DNA of 64,000 bases from Erythrobacter sp. (GCA_024642565.1 JAHEAV010000003.1:1-64000), one strand, 5' to 3'; counted from the first letter of the stretch, positions 9,577 through 18,072 are shown. The notes: generated by a model not told the origin, from the letters alone. Made by a program: numbers and translations.

Positions 9577-11160
9577 TCAAAATACCAGCGCATTCACCGT
9601 CTTCACGCCTTCCAGCCTGCATGCCTGATCAATCACCGTCTGCGGAATCGGCTGATCGACCGAAAGCAACAGCACAGCTTCCCCGCCTGCATCGCGCCGG
9701 CCAAGGTGGAAGGTGCCGATGTTGATCCCGTTTTCGCCCAGCAAGGACCCGATCCTGCCGATGAAACCCGGTGCATCCTGATTGACGATATAAAGCATAT
9801 CGCCCTGCAAATCGGCTTCGATGCCCACGTCGAATATCTCGACCAGGCGGGGCGCATTGGCCCCGAACAAGGTGCCCGCAACAGAACGATCACCCTGACT
9901 GGTTTCAACCGTAACCCGCACAAGCGTGTGATACACGCCTTCCCGATCATGCCGGATCTCGCGCACATCCATGCCGCGTTCCTTGGCAAGGTAGGGGGCG
10001 TTGACCATGTTCACCGTATCGGAAAACCGCCGCATCAAGCCAGCCAGAACAGCGGCCGTAATCGGTTTCTGGTTCAGTTGGGCTGCGGCCCCTTCCACCT
10101 CGATGCTGATCTTGGGAAGGTTGCCGTGGGCCAATTGGCCGACCAGCGAACCAAGCTTTTCCGCCAATTCCATATAGGGGCGCAGCTTGGGCGCTTCTTC
10201 CGCGCTGAGGCTGGGCATGTTGAGCGCGTTGGTAACCCCGCCATTGACCAGATAATCGGACAATTGCTCCGCCACTTGCAGTGCCACATTGACCTGCGCT
10301 TCGTCAGTCGAAGCGCCGAGATGGGGAGTGCAAACAAAGTTGGGCGTTCCGAACAGCGGGCTTTCCTTGGCCGGTTCCTTGGCGAAAACATCCAGAGCAG
10401 CGCCTGCAATATGGCCGCTGTCGAGACCTTCCTTCAGCGCCGCTTCATCAATCAACCCGCCACGCGCACAGTTGATGATCCGCACGCCCTTTTTCGTCTT
10501 GGCCAGATTTTCTGCGGACAAGATGTTGCGCGTCTGATCCGTCAGCGGGGTGTGCATGCTGATAAAATCGGCGCGGCTCAACAAACCGTCGAGATCAACT
10601 TTTTCAATGCCCAATTCGATCGCCCGATCTTCAGTCAGAAAAGGATCATAGGCGATCACCTTCATCTTGAGACCAAGTGCGCGGCTGGCGACAATCGAAC
10701 CGATATTCCCTGCGCCGATCAGGCCCAGGGTCTTTCCGGTGACTTCCACCCCCATGAAGCGGTTCTTTTCCCACTTGCCAGCCTGTGTCGAAGCATCAGC
10801 CTCGGGAATTTGGCGGGCAAGCGCAAAGATCATCGCCACGGCATGTTCCGCGGTGGTGATTGAATTGCCGAAAGGCGTATTCATAACCACAACGCCCTTC
10901 GAGGAGGCGTAGGGAATGTCGACATTGTCGACCCCGATGCCGGCGCGGCCAATCACTTTAAGATTGGTTGCCGCGTCGAGCACTTCTTTGGTCACGGTCG
11001 TGGAAGACCGGATCGCAAGACCATCATACTGGCCGATAATCTTGAGCAATTCCTCCGGCGTCTGGCCGGTGATTACATCAACATCGCAGCCGCGCTCTTG
11101 AAAGATACGCGCCGCGTTCGGGTCCATCTTGTCGGAGATGAGTACTTTGGGTTTGGTCAT
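9577..11160 (-). CDS. serA: D-3-phosphoglycerate dehydrogenase
   Basis: 527 aa, the long form of SerA. It oxidises 3-phosphoglycerate with NAD to start serine synthesis. Visible parts: substrate domain (KVLISDKMDPNAARIF), NAD-binding domain with GLIGAGNIGSIVASRA, catalytic Arg in INCARGGLIDE, Glu in FAKEPA and His in TPHLGAST; then the intervening ASB domain and a C-terminal ACT domain (DAPGFIGRIGSLLGENGINIGTFHLGR), the probable serine-sensing part. The ATG at 11160 was chosen because AGGA lies 9 bases before it; an in-frame ATG at 11184 has no ribosome site and lies in a repeat. It is downstream of serC. Confidence 0.96.
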   Translation of the reverse strand: MTKPKVLISDKMDPNAARIFQERGCDVDVITGQTPEELLKIIGQYDGLAIRSSTTVTKEVLDAATNLKVIGRAGIGVDNVDIPYASSKGVVVMNTPFGNSITTAEHAVAMIFALARQIPEADASTQAGKWEKNRFMGVEVTGKTLGLIGAGNIGSIVASRALGLKMKVIAYDPFLTEDRAIELGIEKVDLDGLLSRADFISMHTPLTDQTRNILSAENLAKTKKGVRIINCARGGLIDEAALKEGLDSGHIAGAALDVFAKEPAKESPLFGTPNFVCTPHLGASTDEAQVNVALQVAEQLSDYLVNGGVTNALNMPSLSAEEAPKLRPYMELAEKLGSLVGQLAHGNLPKISIEVEGAAAQLNQKPITAAVLAGLMRRFSDTVNMVNAPYLAKERGMDVREIRHDREGVYHTLVRVTVETSQGDRSVAGTLFGANAPRLVEIFDVGIEADLQGDMLYIVNQDAPGFIGRIGSLLGENGINIGTFHLGRRDAGGEAVLLLSVDQPIPQTVIDQACRLEGVKTVNALVF

Positions 11161-11178
11161 TTCGTTTGATCCTATAAT

Positions 11179-11270
11179 CGTCATGCTGAATTTGCCTCAG
11201 CATCCACCGACCCGTTGAAAATCACGTTCGATGTCGAGAAACAGACCCTGAAGTCGCCTCAGGGTGACGG
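11179..11270. repeat. REP-like double palindrome (REPIN-type) between serC and serA
   Basis: Two imperfectly related palindromes face each other: ATGCTGA-N7-TCAGCAT (11183-11203) and ACCCTGA-N7-TCAGGGT (11245-11265). Both loops are 7 nt and end in GCC, and the outer flanks are inverted copies of CGTCA (left CGTCATGCTGA, right TCAGGGTGACG). This is the layout of a REP doublet. The left half starts 23 bp upstream of the serA ATG. No second copy was noticed in the window. Confidence 0.6.
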
Positions 11271-11275
11271 TGGTT

Positions 11276-12406
11276 TCAGGAATTCGTCAGGCTTGCATAA
11301 GCCCAGTCGAACCATGGCCCCAACGCTTCCACGTCGGCGGTATCGACAGTGGCGCCGCACCAGATGCGAAGACCCGGCGGGGCATCGCGGTATCCGGCGA
11401 TGTCATAGGCCACGTCCTGATCTTCCAGCAGCTTGGCGAATGCCTTGATCATGGCTTCATCCGCACCGGCCACTGTCAGGCATACGCTGGTGTTTGACCG
11501 GATTGCCGGATCGGGCGCGAGATGGCCCAGCCAGTCGCGGCTCTGAACAATTGCATCGAGCGCCTTGGCGTTGGCATTGGCGCGCGCCTTCATCCCCGCC
11601 AAGCCGCCAACCGACTTGCCCCATTCGAGGGCAAAGATCGCATCTTCGACGGCCAGCATCGACGGGGTGTTGATGGTTTCGCCAGTGAAAATGCCTTCGA
11701 TCAACTTTCCGCCCTTGGTCATGCGGAAAATTTTGGGGAGCGGCCATGCCGGGGTATAGCTTTCCAGCCTGTCCACCGCGCGCGGCCCAAGGATCAGCAC
11801 ACCATGGGCACCTTCCCCGCCGAGCACTTTCTGCCAACTGAAGGTCAGCACATCGACCTTGTCCCAGGCGATGTCCTGCGCAAATACGGCGCTGGTTGCA
11901 TCGGCGATGGACAGGCCTTCGCGGTCTGCTGCGATCCAATCGCCATTCGGCACCCGGGCACCGGATGTCGTGCCATTCCAGGTGAAGATCACATCGCTGC
12001 CCCAATTGACCTGGCTCAGGTCCGGGACAAGGCCGTAATCCGCACGAATAATTGTTGGATCGATCTTGAGCTGTTTAACGGCATCTGTGACCCAGCCATC
12101 CCCGAAACTTTCCCATGCCAGGGCAGTTACCGGGCGCTGACCAAGCATGGTCCACATCGCCATTTCGACCGCGCCGGTATCAGAGCCGGGGACAATTCCG
12201 ATGCGGTGCGTGTCTGGCACTTCCAGGACTTCGCGGATCAGGTCGATACACAGCTTCAGCCGCGCCTTGCCCAGTTTGGACCGGTGCGAACGACCGAGCG
12301 AATCGGTTGCCAGTTTGTCGGGGGACCAGCCCGGCGGCTTCGCGCAGGGACCGGAAGAAAAGTATGGACGCGCTGGTTTGCGCGCCGGAGGCGTAAGGTC
12401 AGTCAA
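11276..12406 (-). CDS. serC: Phosphoserine aminotransferase, TTG start
   Basis: 376 aa. It converts 3-phosphohydroxypyruvate to phosphoserine (PLP enzyme) and also serves vitamin B6 synthesis. Typical segments: YFSSGPCAKPPGW at the N-terminus, GRSHRSKLGKARL, VEMAMWTMLGQRP, and the PLP lysine in DVLTFSWQKVLGGEGAHG near residue 190. The sequence resembles the alphaproteobacterial class rather than E. coli SerC. I chose TTG at 12406: AAGGAG is placed 7 bases before it and similarity starts exactly there; the open frame upstream to 12601 looks non-coding. It is the first gene of serC-serA-hisZ. Confidence 0.93.
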   Translation of the reverse strand: MTDLTPPARKPARPYFSSGPCAKPPGWSPDKLATDSLGRSHRSKLGKARLKLCIDLIREVLEVPDTHRIGIVPGSDTGAVEMAMWTMLGQRPVTALAWESFGDGWVTDAVKQLKIDPTIIRADYGLVPDLSQVNWGSDVIFTWNGTTSGARVPNGDWIAADREGLSIADATSAVFAQDIAWDKVDVLTFSWQKVLGGEGAHGVLILGPRAVDRLESYTPAWPLPKIFRMTKGGKLIEGIFTGETINTPSMLAVEDAIFALEWGKSVGGLAGMKARANANAKALDAIVQSRDWLGHLAPDPAIRSNTSVCLTVAGADEAMIKAFAKLLEDQDVAYDIAGYRDAPPGLRIWCGATVDTADVEALGPWFDWAYASLTNS

Positions 12407-12411
12407 AAATT

Positions 12412-12460
12412 CTCTCCTTGCAGAGAGCTCGCGCGGCGTTGGGACCGCGTGGCCCGTCGG
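12412..12460 (-). ncRNA. Structured serC leader with sequestered ribosome site
   Basis: Two hairpins lie immediately before the serC TTG. Hairpin 1 (12455-12441) pairs GGGCC with GG(U)CCC around an ACGC loop. Hairpin 2 (12427-12412) is CTCTCT-GCAA-GGAGAG, six pairs capped by a GNRA tetraloop, and it contains the Shine-Dalgarno AAGGAG itself. A -35-like TTGACT sits at 12490-12485. A serC RNA motif upstream of serC-serA operons in Alphaproteobacteria is known; this leader fits by position and shape, but I could not run a covariance model. Confidence 0.55.
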
Positions 12461-12600
12461 CGTCAGTAGTGGTGCCCGTGGCCAAGTCAAGCGGTGATGC
12501 GCTGCGAACAGTGGGCTACGGGCCAACCAAGGGCGAAATTGCCAGCCGTGGCGCGCACCCCCTCGCCAATCCGGCTCTTCGCGGGTAAGGGCGCAATTCA

Positions 12601-13734
12601 ATGACGATTTCTGACCTACGCATCGCCCTGTTCAGCGGCAATTACAACATGACCCTGGATGGTGCGAACAAGGCACTAAACCGGCTGGTCGATTATTTGC
12701 TGCGCCAAGGCGCATCCGTGCGCGTTTATTCGCCAACTGTGGCCGAGCCCGCTTTTGAACCGAAGGGCGATCTGGTCAGCGTACCCTCTTTCGCCATTCC
12801 GGGCCGCAGTGAATACCGAATGCCGCTTGGTCTGAGTGCCGAGAACCGGGCCGATCTTGAACAATTCGCACCCAACATTCTGCACATCGCCTCGCCCGAT
12901 TTCAGCGCACGGGCAGCGGTACGCTGGGCAAAACGCAGCAACATACCCGTTGTTGCATCGGTCCACACACGGTTCGAAACCTACCCGCGTTATTACCACA
13001 TGGGCTTTCTCGAAGCGCCCATGATTGCCTGGATCAGGGGCCTGTATCGCCGCTGCGACGCGCTGATAACGCCGTCGCAAAGTATGGTCGACGTTCTGCA
13101 AGAGCAGGATATGAACGACGACATTTCGATCTGGTCGCGCGGAGTTGATCGGGCCATTTTCGATCCGGGCAAGCGCGACCTGGTGTGGCGCCGCGGGCTT
13201 GGCATTGCCGACAGCGATGTGGCGATTGCCTTTCTTGGCCGATTGGTGCTGGAAAAAGGTTTGGATGTCTTTGCCGAAACAATCACCGAACTGCGCCGGC
13301 GCCAGATAGCCCACAAGGTGCTGGTAATCGGTGATGGCCCGGCACGCAAATGGTTCGAACAAGCCATGCCCGATGGGATCTTCGTCGGCTTCCAGACCGG
13401 CCAGGACCTGGGGCGCGCCATCGCCAGTTCCGATCTTTTCTTCAACCCCTCGGTTACCGAAGCCTTTGGCAATGTTACCCTTGAAGCCATGGCGAGCGGC
13501 GTTGCAGTGGTTGCCTCATCCGCGACCGGCAGCAAGAATATCGTTCTGGACGGTATCTCCGGCACACTCGTCCACGACCAGTCGTCTCAGGCCTTTGCCG
13601 ACGCCATCGCGCCTTATCTGGCGGATGACGCCATGCGCCATGCCCACGGCGCGGCTGGCGAACAGGCCAGCCGTAATTACAGCTGGGATGCCATCAACCA
13701 GACAGTGGCGGACACCTATCTCCGGCTGATTTAA
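12601..13734 (+). CDS. Glycosyltransferase family 4 (GT-B), mannosyltransferase-like
   Basis: 377 aa, no signal peptide or clear membrane span. GT-B fold: N-terminal acceptor domain with FSGNYNMTLDGANKALNRL and HIASPDFSARAAVRWAK, then VASVHTRFETYPRYY, and the C-terminal donor domain with FLGRLVLEKGLDVFAE, VIGDGPARKWFEQA and the EX7E-like region NPSVTEAFGNVTLEAMASGVAVV. This resembles GDP-mannose-dependent alpha-mannosyltransferases (MgtA-like) and sulfoquinovosyl transferases used in membrane glycolipid synthesis; the sugar and acceptor cannot be told from sequence. It is divergent from serC, sharing the 194-bp gap. Confidence 0.85.
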   Translation: MTISDLRIALFSGNYNMTLDGANKALNRLVDYLLRQGASVRVYSPTVAEPAFEPKGDLVSVPSFAIPGRSEYRMPLGLSAENRADLEQFAPNILHIASPDFSARAAVRWAKRSNIPVVASVHTRFETYPRYYHMGFLEAPMIAWIRGLYRRCDALITPSQSMVDVLQEQDMNDDISIWSRGVDRAIFDPGKRDLVWRRGLGIADSDVAIAFLGRLVLEKGLDVFAETITELRRRQIAHKVLVIGDGPARKWFEQAMPDGIFVGFQTGQDLGRAIASSDLFFNPSVTEAFGNVTLEAMASGVAVVASSATGSKNIVLDGISGTLVHDQSSQAFADAIAPYLADDAMRHAHGAAGEQASRNYSWDAINQTVADTYLRLI

Positions 13735-13752
13735 GCAAAGGCAAGTGCAGCG

Positions 13753-14178
13753 CTAGCGCAGCACCCCGGCTTTGCGCATTCGTGATGCATAGATCAGCAT
13801 ACCGAATGTGGTGATCCAGATCACTACGGACAGGATCGGGTTATCAAGTTCTGCCGGGATGGAGACATCGGTGCGCTGGAAAATAGTCGTCCCGATCAAC
13901 CCAAGCACCGAAACCAGCAACGCTGGCACCGCGTAACGCGAACGCATCAGGATCAGAATTGACCCGAGAAAAGCCCCCCATACCCCGAACGCCCAAAGCG
14001 CGATGGCCCAGGCCGGCATGGCATTGAAATAGGCGATCTGTTCAGGCGTGATCCCCAGCGCCGCCAACTGGCCCAGCTCGGTCATGAGATAACTAAAAAT
14101 TCCGACTGCATTCCATAGCAGTGTCAGCCCGCCGACTGCCCAAATGTGCCACGGCGCATGATTTGTCGTGTTGTCCAT
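13753..14178 (-). CDS. Small integral membrane protein, four predicted spans
   Basis: 141 aa. Four hydrophobic segments are visible, roughly residues 10-30, 50-70, 80-100 and 110-130, with short charged loops and a basic C-terminus (SRMRKAGVLR). I do not recognise the family beyond similarity to small alphaproteobacterial inner-membrane proteins. The ATG at 14178 follows GGAGGGGG at good spacing. It lies 78 bp downstream of the PadR regulator on the same strand, so it may be part of the PadR-controlled unit, possibly a stress or drug-response membrane protein (inference only). Confidence 0.75.
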   Translation of the reverse strand: MDNTTNHAPWHIWAVGGLTLLWNAVGIFSYLMTELGQLAALGITPEQIAYFNAMPAWAIALWAFGVWGAFLGSILILMRSRYAVPALLVSVLGLIGTTIFQRTDVSIPAELDNPILSVVIWITTFGMLIYASRMRKAGVLR

Positions 14179-14256
14179 GAAGCCCCCTCCACCTTGTTTA
14201 TGGAGGGGGATTACCATGATCGCCCATCCCGCGCAAAACGGGATGCGGGAACACAC

Positions 14257-14856
14257 CTAAAGGCGTTCGATACGCTTGGCCGCCTCGTCAATAATATCGA
14301 CAATCTGGTGGATCGATTTTTCGTCGAATCCGCCGCTGCGGTATTTGTTCTTGAGGACACCTGCGAGATTCCCCATTGCCCTTAACAGTTCGGGTTTACG
14401 GCTGCGTTCTTCATGTTCCGCCATCGCGGACAACCGTTCGATCAGAGCGTCTGCCTCGCTCGCGCGTTCCGCCAGTTCCCCTCGCCCGGCGTCGGTCACG
14501 GCGAAGGCCTTGCGTCCGTTTTCGTCGTCAGCCGGTGCTTCGGCAATTGCGCCTTCGTCCGCCAAAAGCGACAGCGTTGGGTAAACCGCGCCTGGGCTTG
14601 GTTCGTAAGCTCCCCCGGTCAATTCGCCGATTGCCTTGATCAGTTCATAACCATGGCGCGGTTCATCCGAGATCAGCCTCAGCAACAGCAGCCGCAATTC
14701 GCCGCTGGCAAACATCCTGCGGCGGCCCCTTGGTCCATGGCGTTGCGGGCCATCACTGTCCCATTGGAACCGGCTGTCCCAGCCGCGACCTGCCGCCATC
14801 ATTGCCGCAAGCGGGAATCCGCCGCGCCAGCCTCTTCTTCGTCCATGCATGTGCAT
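14257..14856 (-). CDS. PadR family transcriptional regulator
   Basis: 199 aa. After a Gly/Arg-rich, Met-rich leader of ~45 residues comes the PadR winged helix: GELRLLLLRLISDEPRHGYELIKAIGELTGGAYEPSPGAVYPTLSLLADEGAIAEAP, then KAFAVTDAGRGEL, and a C-terminal dimerisation helix. PadR proteins are repressors that respond to small molecules. The ATG at 14856 follows AAGGAA; a second ATG two codons later is possible. Two palindromes just upstream suggest autoregulation. It is divergent from rarA (104 bp) and probably co-transcribed with the small membrane protein. Confidence 0.9.
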   Translation of the reverse strand: MHMHGRRRGWRGGFPLAAMMAAGRGWDSRFQWDSDGPQRHGPRGRRRMFASGELRLLLLRLISDEPRHGYELIKAIGELTGGAYEPSPGAVYPTLSLLADEGAIAEAPADDENGRKAFAVTDAGRGELAERASEADALIERLSAMAEHEERSRKPELLRAMGNLAGVLKNKYRSGGFDEKSIHQIVDIIDEAAKRIERL

Positions 14857-14866
14857 TTGAAATTCC

Positions 14867-14902
14867 TTAGATCTAATCTCGATAGGTCTAAGATATATCT
14901 TA
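14867..14902. promoter_or_regulatory. Paired palindromes, candidate PadR operators
   Basis: TTAGATCTAA (14867-14876) and TAAGATATATCTTA (14889-14902) are perfect palindromes of 10 and 14 bp, centred 24 bp apart, just upstream of the PadR start codon and in the gap shared with rarA. They share the half-site TTAGAT/TAAGAT. AT-rich dyads next to PadR genes are commonly their own operators; here that is inferred from position and symmetry. Confidence 0.55.
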
Positions 14903-14960
14903 ATGTAAATATTGCAACCTCGGTGCTGCAAATGGCCACGGCATCGCCTATTGCCCGGAA

Positions 14961-16283
14961 ATGGCTGACCTGTTTGCTGATGATGTGCCGCCTGGGACCG
15001 GGCCAGTTCCTGAACGCGGCGATGCGCCATTGGCCGATCGCTTGCGCCCGCGCGCCCTGTCAGAGGTGGTTGGGCAGGACCATCTGACCGGTTCCGAAGG
15101 TGCAATCGGGCGCATGGTCGCGGCGGGCAAACTTTCTTCCATGATCCTGTGGGGGCCGCCCGGTACCGGCAAGACCACGATCGCCCGACTTTTGGCGCAT
15201 AGCGTGGGTATGCGTTTTGAAGCGGTCAGCGCCGTTTTTTCCGGTGTCGCAGACTTGAAAAAAGCCTTCGCTGCCGCCGATCAGGCGGCACAAGCCGGGC
15301 AACGCACCGTACTATTCGTCGATGAAATCCATCGCTTTAATCGCGCCCAGCAAGACGGTTTTTTGCCATTCGTCGAACGCGGCACGGTGACGCTGGTTGG
15401 CGCGACGACCGAAAACCCCAGTTTCGCTCTCAATGCTGCATTGCTCAGCCGTGCGCAGGTCTTGATCTTGAACCGCCTGGATACAGCAGCGCTCGGTGAA
15501 CTGTTATCCCGGGCTGAGGCGTTACAGGGTCCGTTGCCTCTGACCAACGATGCCCGGCGCGCGCTGGTGGCCAGCGCAGATGGTGACGGACGCTTCCTGC
15601 TGAATCAGACCGAAACACTATATGCTGCGAACTTGGCGCAGCCCCTCGATCCGGCAAGTCTCGGTAAATTCCTACAACGGCGGGTGGCAGTTTACGACAA
15701 GGACCGTGATGGGCATTACAACCTCATCTCCGCCCTGCACAAAAGTCTGCGCGGTTCCGATCCGCAGGCATCGTTATATTACATGGCGCGGATGCTGACC
15801 GCCGGGGAAGAGCCGCTATATGTGCTGCGCCGTCTGGTGCGATTTGCGTCAGAGGATATCGGCCTGGCGGACCCGCAAGCGCTCGTCCAATGCCTTGCCG
15901 CGCGCGATGCTTACCAATTTCTCGGCAGTCCGGAAGGCGAACTGGCGATCGTGCAAGCCTGCCTCTATTGCGCCACCGCACCCAAATCCAACGCCGCCTA
16001 TTCGGCGCAGAAAGCGGCCTGGAAAAGCGCCCGCGAAACCGGCAGCCTGATGCCGCCTGAAAATATCCTCAACGCCCCGACCAAGCTGATGAAGGACATC
16101 GGCTATGGTAAGAATTACACCTACGATCACCTTGCGGAGGATGGTTTTTCAGGCGCCAATTATTGGCCCGCAGAGATGGAACCGCAGGATTATTACCAGC
16201 CGGTAGAGCGCGGATTCGAACGGCAAGTACGCGAACGCATGGACTGGTGGGAACGCAAGCGACGCGAACTTGGCGGCAAATGA
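14961..16283 (+). CDS. rarA: Replication-associated recombination protein A (AAA+ ATPase)
   Basis: 440 aa, full length. RarA/MgsA acts at stalled replication forks with SSB. Walker A GPPGTGKT (65-72), Walker B LFVDEIHRFN (~115-125), sensor 1 GATTENPSF, then the tetramerisation and MgsA C-terminal domain (LIRGSDP-like ALHKSLRGSDPQASLYYMARML, LVRFASEDIGLADPQAL, YGKNYTYDH). The start is the only reasonable ATG after the divergent PadR promoter region. The next gene overlaps its stop as ATGA, so the two are translated together. Confidence 0.95.
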   Translation: MADLFADDVPPGTGPVPERGDAPLADRLRPRALSEVVGQDHLTGSEGAIGRMVAAGKLSSMILWGPPGTGKTTIARLLAHSVGMRFEAVSAVFSGVADLKKAFAAADQAAQAGQRTVLFVDEIHRFNRAQQDGFLPFVERGTVTLVGATTENPSFALNAALLSRAQVLILNRLDTAALGELLSRAEALQGPLPLTNDARRALVASADGDGRFLLNQTETLYAANLAQPLDPASLGKFLQRRVAVYDKDRDGHYNLISALHKSLRGSDPQASLYYMARMLTAGEEPLYVLRRLVRFASEDIGLADPQALVQCLAARDAYQFLGSPEGELAIVQACLYCATAPKSNAAYSAQKAAWKSARETGSLMPPENILNAPTKLMKDIGYGKNYTYDHLAEDGFSGANYWPAEMEPQDYYQPVERGFERQVRERMDWWERKRRELGGK

Positions 16284-17167
16284 GACCTGACCGGTTCAAG
16301 CATTTCGTTGCGATAGATTGGTCCGGCGCGGTGGGGCCGCGCCAGAAGGGCATAGCCATCGCGGTGGCCGATTCGGCGGGGGGGCCGCCAGTACTGGTCC
16401 GGCGCGGCGGACCATGGTCACGGGCGGAGGTGCTCGAAATTCTTTCAACCCAATTGCCCCGGGATTGCCTTGTCGGAATGGACCTGGGCATCTCCTTGCC
16501 CTTCGCCGACTGCGAATCGTTTTTTCCTGGCTGGGGCGAATCGCCAGCATCCGCGCGCGAATTGTGGCGTCTGGTCGATGAAATCTGCATCGATGACCCG
16601 CATCTTGCGGCAAGCAGTTGTATCAACCACCATTGCCTTGCCCCCTATTTCCGCCGCCAGGGTGAAATCGAAGGCGCACACTTCCGCTGCGACGGGGCAC
16701 AACATGGCCGGGGCCGTTTCCGCGTGACTGAAGCCGCGCAAGCCAAGATGGGCTGCCAACCCTACAGCAATTTCAATCTGGTCGGCGCGGCGCAAGTCGG
16801 TAAATCGAGCCTGACCGGGATGCGGCTGCTTCAACAACTACCGCGCGAAATTGCGGTATGGCCCGTCGATCCGCTGCCGGATCAGGGTTCCGTCATCTGC
16901 GAAATCTACACATCGCTAGCCGCCGTTGAAGCCGGACGAATCGCCGGGCGGACCAAGCTGCGCAGTTTCGCCGAACTTAACGCTGCCCTGGCCCGGCTTG
17001 GTGCGCCCCCAGTTCAGAAAAAGGGTGCTATCGATGACCACAGTTCGGACGCGTTGCTGACAGCCGCATGGCTGCGCAAGGTGGCCCACCAGCCCCATCG
17101 CTGGTCGCCCGAAGCCATGACGGAAAAAATTGCTGCAACGGAAGGCTGGACCTTCGGTGCCTTTTGA
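16280..17167 (+). CDS. Probable RNase H-fold protein (DUF429-like)
   Basis: 295 aa. Three acidic motifs are placed as in RNase H-like nucleases: strand 1 FVAIDWSGA (residues ~8-16), GMDLGISLPF (~70), and a C-terminal DDHSSDALLTAAWL helix. This resembles the DUF429 group of predicted nucleases, but I am not certain of the exact family. No signal peptide. Its ATG overlaps the rarA stop (ATGA), linking it to a fork-repair gene; a DNA or RNA processing role is therefore inferred, not shown. Followed 27 bp later by tRNA-Thr. Confidence 0.65.
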   Translation: MRPDRFKHFVAIDWSGAVGPRQKGIAIAVADSAGGPPVLVRRGGPWSRAEVLEILSTQLPRDCLVGMDLGISLPFADCESFFPGWGESPASARELWRLVDEICIDDPHLAASSCINHHCLAPYFRRQGEIEGAHFRCDGAQHGRGRFRVTEAAQAKMGCQPYSNFNLVGAAQVGKSSLTGMRLLQQLPREIAVWPVDPLPDQGSVICEIYTSLAAVEAGRIAGRTKLRSFAELNAALARLGAPPVQKKGAIDDHSSDALLTAAWLRKVAHQPHRWSPEAMTEKIAATEGWTFGAF

Positions 17168-17194
17168 AGCATGGGGCGCAACGCGCAAGCGCAA

Positions 17195-17270
<76 letters not shown>

Positions 17271-17353
17271 TTTCCTGAATCGGGCGCAGTAAAGTGCGCC
17301 GGATTCCGTGCGGTTTTACCGGAAATTTACCTTTTCTGCAGATCGTGGCGCGT

Positions 17354-17512
17354 ATGTCGAAAAAAATTCTCATTTCGACGCTGGCCATGCTTGGGATCAT
17401 GTATTTTAACGGATATGATTTCGGCCAGACCAAGCGTTTCCTGCTCGGATGGGCAAGTGCGGATGCTTGGGCGCCCGAAAATGCCGGGAGTGACTGGGGA
17501 AGCCCGCCTTAA
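17354..17512 (+). CDS. Possible small membrane-anchored protein
   Basis: 52 aa reading frame from ATG 17354: a basic start (MSKK), a hydrophobic stretch ([14 protein letters not shown]) that could be a membrane anchor or signal, then a polar tail ending in SDWGSPP. No convincing ribosome site and no family recognised. Its stop overlaps the end of convergent queF. It may be real given the amino acid pattern, but chance is not excluded. Confidence 0.35.
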   Translation: MSKKILISTLAMLGIMYFNGYDFGQTKRFLLGWASADAWAPENAGSDWGSPP

Positions 17513-17967
17513 CCCCTGCCGCGATAGGCAGCTACGCCTTGGTCGGGGACCCAAAGCCCTTCGGGCGGGGCACCAGTTTGCCAGAACACATCGATGGGGA
17601 TGCCGCCGCGCGGATACCAATACCCGCCGATTCTGAGCCATTGCGGCTCCATTTCTTGGGCGAGTCGCTGCCCGATGCCGACCGTCACATCTTCATGAAA
17701 TCCAGCGTGATTGCGAAAAGATCCGAGAAACAGCTTGAGTGACTTCGATTCGACAATCCTGTCAGCTGGCGCATAGTCGATCACCAAATGTGCAAAATCG
17801 GGTTGGCCGGTAACCGGACATAGCGAGGTAAACTCCGGCGCAGCAAACCGCACGAGATACAGCGCGCCGGGGCGCGGGTTCGGGACATAATCGAGCATTG
17901 CGGCTTCCGGAGAGGCCGGAAGCGGGGTCTGTTGCCCAAGGAAACTGGTGCGGGGTGTGTCACTCAT
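17509..17967 (-). CDS. queF: NADPH-dependent 7-cyano-7-deazaguanine reductase
   Basis: 152 aa, the short unimodular form. It reduces preQ0 to preQ1 in queuosine synthesis for tRNA. Nucleophile Cys50 and Asp57 lie in [15 protein letters not shown]; the NADPH-site motif [15 protein letters not shown] follows, with HEDV just after. Other queuosine genes (queC, D, E, tgt) are not in the window. It is monocistronic here, divergent from the proline-rich membrane protein. The start [17 protein letters not shown] is typical of alphaproteobacterial QueF. Confidence 0.95.
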   Translation of the reverse strand: MSDTPRTSFLGQQTPLPASPEAAMLDYVPNPRPGALYLVRFAAPEFTSLCPVTGQPDFAHLVIDYAPADRIVESKSLKLFLGSFRNHAGFHEDVTVGIGQRLAQEMEPQWLRIGGYWYPRGGIPIDVFWQTGAPPEGLWVPDQGVAAYRGRG

Positions 17968-18072
17968 GCCGCGCTGATGCCGCGAACGTGCGCGTACCGC
18001 AAGTCACCTGTGGCAAGTTACAGATTCAGTGCCTATTCAGCGCGGCTTGTGTTGACACCCTGTTGCCGGATC

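Noticed and set aside
16163-16279. Earlier in-frame start for the RNase H-fold gene
   Set aside because: The extra part is inside rarA and Arg-rich with no family match; ATGA coupling at 16280 is the natural start.
17283-17300. GGCGCA-N6-TGCGCC hairpin after tRNA-Thr
   Set aside because: Only 6 bp and not followed directly by a T-run; too weak to call a terminator.
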